Assembly: GCA_021201795.1 (NCBI GenBank) | Contig: JAJQEF010000035.1 | Coordinates: 1-59,148 of the forward strand | DNA from: Rikenellaceae bacterium | GTDB taxonomy: Bacteria > Bacteroidota > Bacteroidia > Bacteroidales > Rikenellaceae | Reading direction: 5' to 3' | DNA: 59,148 nucleotides | Part shown: in pieces, positions 10,555-19,940 of the stretch | Numbering within the stretch: the stretch's first letter is position 1 | Layout: each line of letters begins with the position of its first letter | Translations under genes and position numbers: made by a program | Notes under the pieces: model-generated | The model's input: only the letters and a program-made list of their open reading frames with translations | What the model was told of the DNA's origin: nothing | Database searches by the model: none

Positions 10555-11850
10555 CTATTTCAAAGTAACTTTTACGGGATTATCCCAACGGCTTCCTTCG
10601 GTTTTCATAAATTCAAGGAAATAGTCGCGGTTCTGGAACTGAGTATCCTGATGTTCCCATGCAGCGTAAGCGTAGAACTCCGCTTCTCTATTGTTATCGA
10701 GTCTGATCTCTGCGCACCATGTCTTGGTAAGATCAGCTCCGCGGTCCGGAGTGTCAAACAGATTTGTGACGTATTTGTTAGGGATGATAAGACCTATACC
10801 CATGATAAATTCTTTATCGTACGATTGGTGGTCGTGTGTCGCCATGATAGTATTATTGCTGAACTTAAGAGTTTCAAGTGGCATGTCGTTGAAAATACGT
10901 GCGATACCTGTAATAAGTTCTACTCCTGCCGGAAGATCGGCATATGCGATAACTTTATTTTCATAGTTGTGTTTGCCTGCCCAGATTGTTACTACCTGAC
11001 GCAGTGAATCGATCTTTTTGTCTTCGATCTCCCATCCGTAAAAATCCAGCGCGAACATACTTCTGACAGGACCTTCTGTGATAAGTGTATATTTTGTGGA
11101 ATCTATATTGTCGTTAAATTCCGAAGCGAGGCGTCCGAGGCGTCCGAAACGTTCGCCGTCAATCCATGCTCCTAAACCGCCGAGGCCGAATGAAGAACCA
11201 ACGCTCATAATGTCGCGTCCCCAATGTGCCCAAACATGATAAGTATCTCCGGGGAAACCGTTCGCCTGTATTCCAACTGAGTCCAGTACCATGTAAGTTA
11301 CACGTTTACCGAAGTAATCTCGGTTGTTGCGTCCGTCGAAATAATGCCTGAAACCGCCCTTGTCGTTCTCCCATGCCATACCGTCCATTTGGAAGGGGTA
11401 GTATCCCAAGTCTTTTATTGTCTGCTGGAGATCTTTATAGATAACATCGGAATCCAATTCAACAATCGGACTGTCTTTTGACAATTTTCGTCCGTAACGT
11501 ATGTTGGTACGTACCGGGAACTGCGGATAATCGGCCGGATCTATCCATACGATCTTTAAAACCGATGTTCCGTTCGGCTCAAGATTTGTGACGAATGCTA
11601 GTTCATCCCAGATGCCGTCGCCGTCGAGGTCGTCTAGCTGTGAAGCTACATAACTACCGGTTACGGTATCGAAAACGGCAGGAACGAGTTTGTCGTTCTC
11701 AGGGTTTAGCTGCGCCCGTGTAAGGACGATTGCTTCGTCCGGACGATCTATCGAGACCGGATTCATGATCTCGACCAGAAGTTCTTTTGTTTCCGTCTTG
11801 CCGCAGGATACGATCCCGAGCATTACGGCGAAAAATAAAAGTTTTTTCAT
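10555..11850 (-). CDS. DUF4861 family lipoprotein
   Basis: A 431-residue exported lipoprotein: MKKLLFFAVMLGIVSC ends in a lipobox with Cys16. The body matches DUF4861, with DDLDGDGIWDELAF near 72-86, the YHVWAHWGRDIM segment and the AYAAWEHQDTQFQNRDYFLEF C-terminal block. Members are often found among carbohydrate-degrading genes and are suspected carbohydrate-active proteins, but the activity is not established. Transcribed alone from a -7 box at 11903-11910 and ended by a strong terminator. Confidence 0.88.
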   Translation of the reverse strand: MKKLLFFAVMLGIVSCGKTETKELLVEIMNPVSIDRPDEAIVLTRAQLNPENDKLVPAVFDTVTGSYVASQLDDLDGDGIWDELAFVTNLEPNGTSVLKIVWIDPADYPQFPVRTNIRYGRKLSKDSPIVELDSDVIYKDLQQTIKDLGYYPFQMDGMAWENDKGGFRHYFDGRNNRDYFGKRVTYMVLDSVGIQANGFPGDTYHVWAHWGRDIMSVGSSFGLGGLGAWIDGERFGRLGRLASEFNDNIDSTKYTLITEGPVRSMFALDFYGWEIEDKKIDSLRQVVTIWAGKHNYENKVIAYADLPAGVELITGIARIFNDMPLETLKFSNNTIMATHDHQSYDKEFIMGIGLIIPNKYVTNLFDTPDRGADLTKTWCAEIRLDNNREAEFYAYAAWEHQDTQFQNRDYFLEFMKTEGSRWDNPVKVTLK

Positions 11851-11902
11851 AGTAAGGCTTATTTAGTAAAGTTATATGCCGGTATTTTTGAACATAATAA
11901 TG

Positions 11903-11910
11903 CAAATATA
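11903..11910 (-). promoter_or_regulatory. -7 box of the DUF4861 gene
   Basis: CAAATATA (TATATTTG on the minus strand) is a perfect -7 match, about 50 nt upstream of the start codon. The -33 box is weak. Confidence 0.5.
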
Positions 11911-11934
11911 GGATAAAGCCCTTAAAAACTTTCT

Positions 11935-11942
11935 TATTTTTG
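11935..11942 (+). promoter_or_regulatory. -7 box of the GHL10 gene
   Basis: TATTTTTG fits TAnnTTTG exactly, 23 nt upstream of the start at 11966. It lies back to back with the leftward -7 box of DUF4861, so the two genes share a compact divergent promoter region. Confidence 0.5.
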
Positions 11943-11965
11943 CGGAATATTAAATTTTCGAATGC

Positions 11966-13444
11966 ATGAGAATTGCTCTTATATACATATTTTTATTGAT
12001 CCCGTTAACGTTAGGGGCTGTTTCCAAGAGGGAAATGAGGGGTACGTGGATAGCTACGGTAGCCAATATAGACTGGCCGGTACCGCAAGGTACTGATTCC
12101 GAAACCCAGAAAAAAAATATGGTCGAAATTCTCGATAATGCTGTCAATACGAATTTAAATACGATTATTTTCCAGATACGTCCGACAGCCGATGCGCTTT
12201 ATAATTCTTCTTTCGAACCTTGGTCGCACTGGATCACAGGAGAACAGGGGATGCATCCGGGATACGACCCGCTGCAATTTGTGATCGACGAGTGCGACAA
12301 AAGAGGCCTCGCCGTGCATGTGTGGATAAACCCTTACAGGGTATGGCTGGATAAAGCCAACATATCCAATGCGGTTCATTCGGACCATCCGTACAACAAG
12401 CATCGTAACAGAACTCTCACCTACGGTAAAACGGTTATGTTCAATCCTGCGGATAAGGAGGTTAGGGAATATGTTTGCTCGATCGTCGGTGAAATCGTGC
12501 GTAATTACGATATAGATGCGGTACATATGGACGATTACTTTTATCCCTACAGAATTGCAGGCGAAAGATTTCCGGATGATGCGGAATTTAAATCGGATCC
12601 GCGCGGATTCAAAAATATTGAAGACTGGAGAAGGGACAACGTGGACCTGATAGTAAAACAAATAGCGGACACTATAAAATCCAATAAGCCATGGGTAGAG
12701 TTCGGGATATCTCCGTTCGGTGTATGGCGTAATTCTTCCGTCGATCCGGAGGGTTCAGATACCCGTGCGGGTCAAACAAATTATGACGACCTGTATGCTG
12801 ATATTCTGAAGTGGGAGAGAGAAAAATGGATCGACTACGTTGCACCGCAGATCTATTGGCACATAGGATACAAGATCGCCGACTATAAGGTTATTGCCGA
12901 ATGGTGGAATAAAAATGCTTACGGTACCCCGCTTTATACAGGGAATGCTCTGTATCGTATTGATCCTAAGTCTTCGACTACGGAATGGAGAAATGGAATG
13001 GAAATAGTAAGACAGATAAAGCTTAACCGCAGCCTCGAAAATATCGGAGGTGCATTTCTTTACAGTTCTAAATTCCTGGCGGATGGTTCTTTGAGGAATT
13101 TGCTTACTGAAAATGTATTTACGGTAAAATCCATTGTTCCGGAAAACGACAGGATAAAACCGATTGATGCGGAGAAACCCGAGTGTCCTGTTCTTAATTT
13201 CGAATATGGTTATGTTGTGTTCAACTGGGAACCCATGACTAATAACAAGAGGTTCGTAATTTATAGGTTCGCGATCGATGGAGAGGATGATTTCGACGAT
13301 CCGTCGAATATCCTGATGATTACCGGAGGGAGGGAGGCGAGATATGCTGCGGACGCTGATGAAACGTACAAATACCGTTACGCGATAACAGCGCTGAGCC
13401 CTACGCATAAAGAGAGTATACCGGAGTATTTCTGCCAGATGTGA
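11966..13444 (+). CDS. GHL10 (DUF187) glycosyl hydrolase-like protein
   Basis: A 492-residue exported protein with the signal peptide MRIALIYIFLLIPLTLGAVS. The (beta/alpha)8 domain has the family hallmarks: REMRGTWIATVANIDWP (22-38), the IFQIRPTADALY segment, HVWINPYRVW, and HMDDYFYP where the acidic residues sit in the likely active site. The last ~90 residues look like a fibronectin-III-type domain. GHL10 members are predicted glycan hydrolases, sometimes tied to peptidoglycan. Substrate unknown. Confidence 0.9.
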   Translation: MRIALIYIFLLIPLTLGAVSKREMRGTWIATVANIDWPVPQGTDSETQKKNMVEILDNAVNTNLNTIIFQIRPTADALYNSSFEPWSHWITGEQGMHPGYDPLQFVIDECDKRGLAVHVWINPYRVWLDKANISNAVHSDHPYNKHRNRTLTYGKTVMFNPADKEVREYVCSIVGEIVRNYDIDAVHMDDYFYPYRIAGERFPDDAEFKSDPRGFKNIEDWRRDNVDLIVKQIADTIKSNKPWVEFGISPFGVWRNSSVDPEGSDTRAGQTNYDDLYADILKWEREKWIDYVAPQIYWHIGYKIADYKVIAEWWNKNAYGTPLYTGNALYRIDPKSSTTEWRNGMEIVRQIKLNRSLENIGGAFLYSSKFLADGSLRNLLTENVFTVKSIVPENDRIKPIDAEKPECPVLNFEYGYVVFNWEPMTNNKRFVIYRFAIDGEDDFDDPSNILMITGGREARYAADADETYKYRYAITALSPTHKESIPEYFCQM

Positions 13445-13491
13445 AGAGGTATACCACTATTTATAGACAGATTTATTTACCCTGATAGATA

Positions 13492-13956
13492 TTAATTATT
13501 CAATAGGATATAGCTGTTGAGGTATGTGGCGAATAGAAGCCAGATTATATACGGTACAAATAGATAGGAACTTATCTTATTTAGCAGATATGATTTAAAG
13601 ATGTAATATATTACCACTATATCCAATAGGAATATATTTACGAAACCTGCTAACAGATTACGGAAATAAAAGAACATAATACTCCATGAAAAATTGAGGA
13701 TGAGTTGTATGGTGAATATCGTAAGCACACTTCTTCTTCGACTGTCATGGGAATACAAAATAAGACCGGCAGAAATACCCATCATTAAATAAAGAATGCT
13801 CCAGGCTACGGGGAAAACCCAGTCGGGAGGTGTTAAAGAAGGTTTATTAAGATAGGGGTACCATTCCCTCATGGAATCATCCTGCAGCAGGCTCGCTACA
13901 TAACCCAGGGCAAAACAGATAAGTACGGGTATGACGATATAAAATGCTTTTTTCAT
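13492..13956 (-). CDS. tspO: TspO/MBR family membrane protein
   Basis: A 154-residue, five-helix tryptophan-rich sensory protein. It has the diagnostic WYPYLNKPSLTPPDWVFPVAW motif at about residues 31-51, followed by four further hydrophobic segments. TspO proteins bind porphyrins and are linked to stress or tetrapyrrole handling. Here it is a single gene, convergent with the GHL10 gene, and nothing in the sequence shows its regulation. Confidence 0.92.
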   Translation of the reverse strand: MKKAFYIVIPVLICFALGYVASLLQDDSMREWYPYLNKPSLTPPDWVFPVAWSILYLMMGISAGLILYSHDSRRRSVLTIFTIQLILNFSWSIMFFYFRNLLAGFVNIFLLDIVVIYYIFKSYLLNKISSYLFVPYIIWLLFATYLNSYILLNN

Positions 13957-13999
13957 ATTGGAAAATATTAAAGGGCGGATTAGAATCCACCCTTATTAC

Positions 14000-14266
14000 T
14001 TAGCCTCTGTCGAGTGTGTTTTCGTCCGGATTTACAAGGTCGCTTTCCTGGATTATTTCTTTTTCGCTGACCTGAATAAGATTGTCTTCCGAGTTATTGC
14101 TACATCCTCCTTGACTGTCTTTTCCGAAGGTCCCGTCTGTTCCTTCCGTTCTGTGGATTCCGTCTGTTCCGTCGTGTTGATGCCCGTTGGGCACCCTGTT
14201 ATCGATATCCGGATAAATCTCATAGAGATTCGTGTTCATTGATTTGTCTTCAAGATCGTTTGCCAT
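14000..14266 (-). CDS. Small acidic low-complexity protein, unknown
   Basis: An 88-residue, soluble, strongly acidic protein rich in D, E, G and N, with a central HDGTDGIHRTEGTDGTFG-type stretch in which GTDG recurs. It has no signal peptide, no membrane segment and one Cys. No family is recognised. It lies between tspO (leftward) and the rightward metallo-hydrolase. The clean in-frame extent suggests a real gene, but disorder and short length make this moderate. Confidence 0.5.
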   Translation of the reverse strand: MANDLEDKSMNTNLYEIYPDIDNRVPNGHQHDGTDGIHRTEGTDGTFGKDSQGGCSNNSEDNLIQVSEKEIIQESDLVNPDENTLDRG

Positions 14267-14339
14267 AACTGTAAGTTTTTTCGGTTTTTTATGCTAAAAT
14301 TGTGCCTTTGTCGTTTAAAGTTTATTAAATAGTTATTTC

Positions 14340-15308
14340 ATGTCATATATAAATAATCCGCAGCTGGGAACTATAAAAAAAGGTTATCCTGGTAATAAAC
14401 AGGTTAATGGAAGATTCTCTGGTGAATACTCCATCGGTTCGGCCGGTTTTTCCGATTTTGTTAAATGGAGATTCGGTAATCCTCAGAAAAAAGAAAAGAA
14501 AAATTCTGTTCCTGATATAAAATTCGAATGGTTATCAGAGCTTCCGTCTGTCGATTCTCTGGTTTGGCTGGGACACGCTACCTTCGTAATAAACATAGAA
14601 GGTATCAGTATGATAACCGATCCGGTTCTCTACGACATACCTATGTTCCGCCGCCGTACCTTACTGCCTTTAGGACCGGAAGAAATCACGGGATTAGATT
14701 ACATTCTGTTATCCCATGACCATAGGGATCATCTCGATATTCGGTCATTGAAGATTATCGAAAAATATAATCCGGATGCGGAAATTCTCGCTCCCTTGGG
14801 AATACGGAGAATCCTGGAAAATAAAATATCACTTAAAATATCGGAGGCCGGATGGTTCCAGCGTTATGAAACCAGAGGCGTCGATATAGATCTGCTGCCT
14901 GCCGTTCATTGGGGACGTAGAAAACTTACGGATGGGAACAAAGACCTGTGGGGGAGTTTCATGATATCGGCAAACGGAAGACATATATATTTTGCCGGTG
15001 ACACTGCGTACAATAAAAAACTGTTCGAGGATATAGCGGAATTATACCAAGAACCGGATATCTGTATTTTTCCGATAGGAGCTTATTCCCCGCGGTTTTT
15101 TATGAAGTACGCGCATATGAGTCCGTCGGAGGCCGTAGAAGCATTCACCGATATAGGCGGAAAAACTTTTGTTCCAATGCATTACGGAACTTTTGTTTTG
15201 TCGGATGAGCCCATTAACGAACCGGTTTCCTTGCTGGAAAAAGAATTTACCGGTATTTCCGATAAACAATTAAATATACCTGGAATAGGAGAGGTGATCC
15301 GCTTATAA
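14340..15308 (+). CDS. MBL-fold metallo-hydrolase, NAPE-PLD/UlaG-like
   Basis: A 322-residue metallo-beta-lactamase-fold hydrolase. The zinc motif SHDHRDHLD is at 125-133, preceded by the strand WLGHATFVINIEG (77-89) and the conserved TDP at 93-95. Later ligands are in FAGDTAYN and PMHYGTF. The architecture resembles bacterial N-acyl-phosphatidylethanolamine phospholipase D-like proteins and UlaG, so a phosphodiesterase or lactonase activity is plausible; the substrate is unknown. It is cytosolic by sequence. Its stop directly abuts the end of the convergent ABC gene. Confidence 0.88.
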   Translation: MSYINNPQLGTIKKGYPGNKQVNGRFSGEYSIGSAGFSDFVKWRFGNPQKKEKKNSVPDIKFEWLSELPSVDSLVWLGHATFVINIEGISMITDPVLYDIPMFRRRTLLPLGPEEITGLDYILLSHDHRDHLDIRSLKIIEKYNPDAEILAPLGIRRILENKISLKISEAGWFQRYETRGVDIDLLPAVHWGRRKLTDGNKDLWGSFMISANGRHIYFAGDTAYNKKLFEDIAELYQEPDICIFPIGAYSPRFFMKYAHMSPSEAVEAFTDIGGKTFVPMHYGTFVLSDEPINEPVSLLEKEFTGISDKQLNIPGIGEVIRL

Positions 15309-17075
15309 TTATTCGAATTGTTCTTTATACAGGGAATAATATTTTCCTTTTTGTGCGAGCAATTCTTCGTGACAGCCGTGCTCTATTACCTGACCGTATT
15401 CGAGAACGAGTATTTCATCCGCGTTTTTGATGGTGGATAACCTGTGGGCGATAATAAGACTCGTTCTGCCCTGCATTAGCTGGTCGAGTCCCTGCTGGAT
15501 AAGTATTTCACTTCTTGTGTCGATATTGCTCGTAGCTTCATCGAGAAGCAGAATAGGCGGATCTGCGACGGCAGCCCGTGCTATATTCAGCAGCTGCCTT
15601 TGTCCCTGGCTCAGATTCGCACCGTCATTTTCGAGTACGGTATTATACCCGTGCGTCAGCCTTCTGATGAAGGAATGTGCGGCGGTAAGTTTTGCCGCCT
15701 TTATAACTTCCTCGTCCGTAGCATTAAGGTTTCCGAGCCTGATATTCTCCATAACCGTTCCCGTGAAAAGATGGGTATCCTGAAGAACTATTGCCATTGA
15801 ACTTCTCAGGTTGTTCCGTTCGATGTTCCGCACGTCAATTCCGTCGATCAGAACCTCTCCGGAATCAACATAGTAAAATCTGGGGATCAGGTTCATTATT
15901 GTGGTTTTGCCTGCTCCTGTCGTTCCTACCAATGCAATTTTACATCCCGGATAAGCATGGAAAGAAATACCTTTGAGTATAAGTTCTCCTGGCTCGTAAG
16001 AAAAGAAAACATCTTTCATTTCCACATCTCCTTTAATATCGGTCAGTGTTACCGCGTTCGGTGAGTCACGGGGCTCGGGTTCCACGTCTATTACCTGGAA
16101 TATGCGTTCCGCTCCGGCAATAGCAGCCTGGATGTTGTTGTAAAGATTGGCCAGTTCGTTTATCGGACGCCCGAACTGTCTGGAATATTGGAGGAATGCA
16201 GCTAAACCTCCGACGTCGAATCCGCGGAAAATACATAAAATACTTCCTACTATCGTCGTAATAACGTAATTTAACGTGCTCAGGTTCTGCATTAACGGCA
16301 TCATAAGTCCTGAATAATACTGTGCCTTCTCGGATTTGTTGCTGAGATCCTCGTTTATTTCCCCGAATTCCGATTCTACAATATTTTCCCTACCGAAAAT
16401 CTTTATCACTTTCTGTCCGCTCATCATTTCTTCGACGTAACCGTTCAGTTCTCCGAGCGAGGACTGTTGAGCCGTGAAATATTTCCGACTTCGCTTTACG
16501 ACATATCGTGCAGTGAGAAGCATTACGGGAACCGTTATAACAGCTATTACGGTCAGAATAGGACTGATATACATCATCAGTATGAATATACCGGCGAGCG
16601 TAAGAACACTCGAAAACAGGCTGGCGAGACTGTCGGTCAATGCGTCGCTTATACGGTCTATGTCGTTGGTGTAGCGGCTCATCAGATCCCCGTGCTTATG
16701 GGTGTCGAAATAATTCAGTGGAAGATTCTCCATTTTTGTGAAAAGATCGTAACGCATACGTGTTACCGTTCTTTGGCTGATTTTGTTGAGTATGCGGTTC
16801 TGGAAAAAAACAGCGACTACACCGGCGAGGTATATTCCTCCCAGTAAAGCAAGGCTTTGAAGAAGTCCTGCTATATCACCAGGAATGATATATTTGTTTA
16901 TTATCGGCCTAAGCATGTAGGAACCGAGCAGGTTGGAAACAATTCCTATCAATAAAAGTATCGTTACTATAATAAGCAGCGTTCTATCACTGACCATATA
17001 CGACAACATTCTGAAGAGTGTTTTTCTTCCTGCGCGCGGACGACTTGCCGGTTTTATTATATTTTCTTCTTCCAT
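15309..17075 (-). CDS. ABC exporter, full catalytic half (MdlB-like)
   Basis: A 588-residue half-transporter with six transmembrane helices (about 30-320) fused to an ATPase. The nucleotide site is canonical: Walker A GTTGAGKT (384-391), signature LSQGQRQ, Walker B ILLLDEATS with the catalytic Glu, and H-loop IIAHRLST. It follows 2 nt after another half-transporter with degenerate residues, so the two should form an asymmetric heterodimer. Substrate is likely a lipid, drug or peptide; the sequence does not say. Confidence 0.92.
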   Translation of the reverse strand: MEEENIIKPASRPRAGRKTLFRMLSYMVSDRTLLIIVTILLLIGIVSNLLGSYMLRPIINKYIIPGDIAGLLQSLALLGGIYLAGVVAVFFQNRILNKISQRTVTRMRYDLFTKMENLPLNYFDTHKHGDLMSRYTNDIDRISDALTDSLASLFSSVLTLAGIFILMMYISPILTVIAVITVPVMLLTARYVVKRSRKYFTAQQSSLGELNGYVEEMMSGQKVIKIFGRENIVESEFGEINEDLSNKSEKAQYYSGLMMPLMQNLSTLNYVITTIVGSILCIFRGFDVGGLAAFLQYSRQFGRPINELANLYNNIQAAIAGAERIFQVIDVEPEPRDSPNAVTLTDIKGDVEMKDVFFSYEPGELILKGISFHAYPGCKIALVGTTGAGKTTIMNLIPRFYYVDSGEVLIDGIDVRNIERNNLRSSMAIVLQDTHLFTGTVMENIRLGNLNATDEEVIKAAKLTAAHSFIRRLTHGYNTVLENDGANLSQGQRQLLNIARAAVADPPILLLDEATSNIDTRSEILIQQGLDQLMQGRTSLIIAHRLSTIKNADEILVLEYGQVIEHGCHEELLAQKGKYYSLYKEQFE

Positions 17076-17077
17076 AG

Positions 17078-18799
17078 TCAGGCGATTTGTTGTGAATTGT
17101 AAATTTCCCGGTACATATCGGAATTCTCCATAAGTTCATTCGGAGTTCCCATAGAATTTATCTCACCGTTCTCGAGAATGATTACTTTATCCGAGGAGTG
17201 CATGGTACTTATGCGCTGGGTGATGATAATCACCGTAGTTCTTTCGAGCAGCATGTTGAGATTTTGTCGTACTTTCATTTCGGTTTCCGTATCCACTGCG
17301 CTGGTGCTGTCATCGAGAATCAGTATTTTGGGCTTCCTTAACAAGGCCATTGCAATACAGATCCTTTGTTTCTGGCCGCCCGATACGTTTACCCCGCCGC
17401 GTCCGAGAAAGGTTTGATAATTTTCAGGGAAAGACATGATGAAATCGTGTGCCTGTGCCGCCTTTGCCGCTTCGACTACCTCTTCGTATGTCGCGTCCGG
17501 ATTTCCCCATTTGATATTATCTATTATCGTTCCAGTGAATAATTCATTTTTTTGCAGTACCATTTCTATTTTTTCGTGAAGTTCGTCGAGGCTGTAATCC
17601 TTGACATTCCTACCGTCGACCAGAATTTTACCTTCCGTAACATCATAAAGCCTTGGAATTAGCTGGACCATTGTGGTTTTTGCCGAACCTGTAGCTCCGG
17701 CAATCGCTACCGTTTCCCCTTCTTTTATGCTGAAATTGATATCGCAAAGAGCATTCTCTTCCGCGTTGCCGTATCGGAAAGAAACATTTCGGAATTCTAT
17801 CGTTCCGTGTTCAATCTTATTCTTTTCCGTAGCTCCTTCCAGTGTATCTGTGAGCGAAGGCTCTGTATCCAGTACTTCGAGAACCCTGTCGGAGGATGCA
17901 GAAGCACGTGCAAATGTCATTATAACCATGGACAGTAACATCAACGACATTAATACCTGCATGATATAATTAAGGAACGATATAAGTTCTCCGACCTGTA
18001 TGTTTCCGTTCATAACCCTTAATCCTCCGAACCATAATATTGCGATGATGGAGCAGTTCAATACAAGCTGCATAAGAGGGAAAAGTGTCACGATGATATT
18101 GGATGCTCGAATGACTATATCGCGGAGCTCGTCGCTCTTCACGTTAAATTTATTTATTTCATAGTCTTCCCGTACAAAAGATTTTACGACCCTGATGTTT
18201 ATCAGATTTTCCCTCACCACTGCGTTGAGAGAATCTATCTTATCCTGAACCTTAACAAAGTAAGGAAAACCTTTTTTAAGAACTATATAAATAAACAGAG
18301 CCAATATCGGTATGGCTGCCGCAAGTATCAGAGCCAGTTGGGCATTGGTTTTAATGACGAAAAATACTGCCATAATCAGCATCAGCGGTGCACGGAGCAT
18401 TATACGTGTAGCCATCAGGATCACCTGTTGTATTCTGGTAATATCATTGGTAAGCCTCGTTATCAGCGAAGAGGTGCTGAATTTGTCGATATCCGGAAAA
18501 GAAAATGTTTGTATTTTGTTGAACAGCTTAGTTCTCAGGTCTGTGCCGAATCCTATGGAAATATGCGCTGAAACATAAACGTTCCAGATATTTACTGCCA
18601 ATCCTACGAGTGAGATTATAATCATGTATGTGCCGTATCTGGCTATATATGATAAATCGCTTGTCATTACTCCGTTGTCCACTATTTTACCCATTAAATA
18701 AGGCTGTATAGTGTCGCTTATGACCGGTATAAGCACGAGAAACGGAGTTAGAATCAGTCCGGATTTATATTTTTTAAGTATCTGCCAGTATTTTTTCAT
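17078..18799 (-). CDS. ABC exporter, degenerate half (MdlA-like)
   Basis: A 573-residue partner of the downstream exporter, with six transmembrane helices then an ATPase domain. Walker A is GATGSAKT (368-375), with Ala where Gly is usual. The residue after Walker B is Asp497, not Glu, and the H-loop His is Gln528 (IITQRIS). The signature VSGGQKQ (472-478) is intact. This is the pattern of heterodimeric exporters, where one nucleotide site is hydrolysis-poor. First gene of a two-gene operon. Confidence 0.92.
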   Translation of the reverse strand: MKKYWQILKKYKSGLILTPFLVLIPVISDTIQPYLMGKIVDNGVMTSDLSYIARYGTYMIIISLVGLAVNIWNVYVSAHISIGFGTDLRTKLFNKIQTFSFPDIDKFSTSSLITRLTNDITRIQQVILMATRIMLRAPLMLIMAVFFVIKTNAQLALILAAAIPILALFIYIVLKKGFPYFVKVQDKIDSLNAVVRENLINIRVVKSFVREDYEINKFNVKSDELRDIVIRASNIIVTLFPLMQLVLNCSIIAILWFGGLRVMNGNIQVGELISFLNYIMQVLMSLMLLSMVIMTFARASASSDRVLEVLDTEPSLTDTLEGATEKNKIEHGTIEFRNVSFRYGNAEENALCDINFSIKEGETVAIAGATGSAKTTMVQLIPRLYDVTEGKILVDGRNVKDYSLDELHEKIEMVLQKNELFTGTIIDNIKWGNPDATYEEVVEAAKAAQAHDFIMSFPENYQTFLGRGGVNVSGGQKQRICIAMALLRKPKILILDDSTSAVDTETEMKVRQNLNMLLERTTVIIITQRISTMHSSDKVIILENGEINSMGTPNELMENSDMYREIYNSQQIA

Positions 18800-18962
18800 G
18801 CTTGAGACGGTTACCGTTTTACTTTTTCTTATTTATTTTATCCCGGAAATAAAATGGAAAATGAAATATTGCCGTAAGAGATATGTATTTTTTCATTCTA
18901 AGGAAATTTTTATCACAGATGAATCGCAATATTTATTCCATGATTGGAGCAGTATATTCAAA

Positions 18963-18987
18963 AAGCCCGGAGAATATTTCCGGGCTT
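18963..18987 (-). terminator. Terminator of the alpha/beta hydrolase gene
   Basis: AAGCCCGGA (18963-18971) pairs with TCCGGGCTT (18979-18987), just past the stop at 18996. Read leftward it is followed by a T-containing stretch. Confidence 0.65.
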
Positions 18988-18995
18988 CAGATTCT

Positions 18996-19940
18996 CTATC
19001 TATCGAAATTTCCCCTTACATAGTCGAAAAGATCGAAATTTTTATTTACGGATGGCTTCCCTATTTGTTCGAGATCCGTCCGTATAATATATTGATCTTT
19101 GTTTTTTATGAACTGATTAATGAAGCTTAGAACGTCTTCCTTATTATTCTGCATGGGATCGCTTGCTATCTGGTGCCCGTAGTTCTTAAAGGAATAGAAC
19201 CAGTAAGGATAATTGTTGATTTTGAGATTTTCGGATATTGTCTCAGCTCCGTAAAATCCGAAATTGGCGAATTCCAAAGATCCGTACGGTACCTGTACAT
19301 CGGCATCACCGTGGAACATCATGATCGGAGATGGTTGAATCTGCCAGTTTAATTTACCGTCCATAGTGAATATCGCGCCTGCAAATGCTATCACCCCCGC
19401 GTAATTAAAATCCGAAGGTAGTTTGCTTGAACTCCACGTACTGTTCCTTACGGCATATTCCCCTTGAAGTACAGTTACGGCGCCTGCGCTGGACCCGTTA
19501 ATAATGATCATATTTTTATCGATATCCCAATTATCGGCATTTTGCAGTATATAGTTCGTAGCATCGAATAGATCTTCAACTGCCATATCGATTGTTTTAA
19601 CGAATCGTGCGATAAATTGTTCTTCGTTCATGTTCTGGAAATCAACATCTTTTAAACCAAGTCTGTAATCGATAGAAACGACCGAGAACCCGTTCTCCAC
19701 AAAATAATCGAAATATGGGATGTATTTTTCCACATCGCGTGCTCCTCGGGCGAACGCTCCTCCGAAAACAAATAAAATACATGGAGTTTTACCTTCCATT
19801 TGTCTTGAATAGTATCTATCCATATATAACGTTTGTCCGTCTTTTTGTGCGAACGGATAGGTTTCTTTTATAAAAGATTGGGAATAGCCGGATTGTACTA
19901 ACAGGATCGACAGCAGCGTAAACAAGAATAATTTTTTCAT
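18996..19940 (-). CDS. Secreted alpha/beta-hydrolase (esterase/lipase-like)
   Basis: A 314-residue exported hydrolase with the signal peptide MKKLFLFTLLSILLVQSGYSQ; I take the start there, not 11 codons upstream. The oxyanion region FVFGGAFARG and the nucleophile elbow NGSSAGAV are clear, with Asp in FHGDADVQVPY and His in NYGHQI as the rest of the triad. This is the BD-FAE/carboxylesterase type, probably acting on acylated carbohydrates or small esters in the periplasm. A stand-alone gene with its own terminator. Confidence 0.88.
   Translation of the reverse strand: MKKLFLFTLLSILLVQSGYSQSFIKETYPFAQKDGQTLYMDRYYSRQMEGKTPCILFVFGGAFARGARDVEKYIPYFDYFVENGFSVVSIDYRLGLKDVDFQNMNEEQFIARFVKTIDMAVEDLFDATNYILQNADNWDIDKNMIIINGSSAGAVTVLQGEYAVRNSTWSSSKLPSDFNYAGVIAFAGAIFTMDGKLNWQIQPSPIMMFHGDADVQVPYGSLEFANFGFYGAETISENLKINNYPYWFYSFKNYGHQIASDPMQNNKEDVLSFINQFIKNKDQYIIRTDLEQIGKPSVNKNFDLFDYVRGNFDR

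Noticed and set aside
12155-13408. Leftward frames of up to 217 codons opposite the GHL10 gene.
   Set aside because: Arg/Ile/Tyr-rich translations with no motif, antisense to a complete gene.
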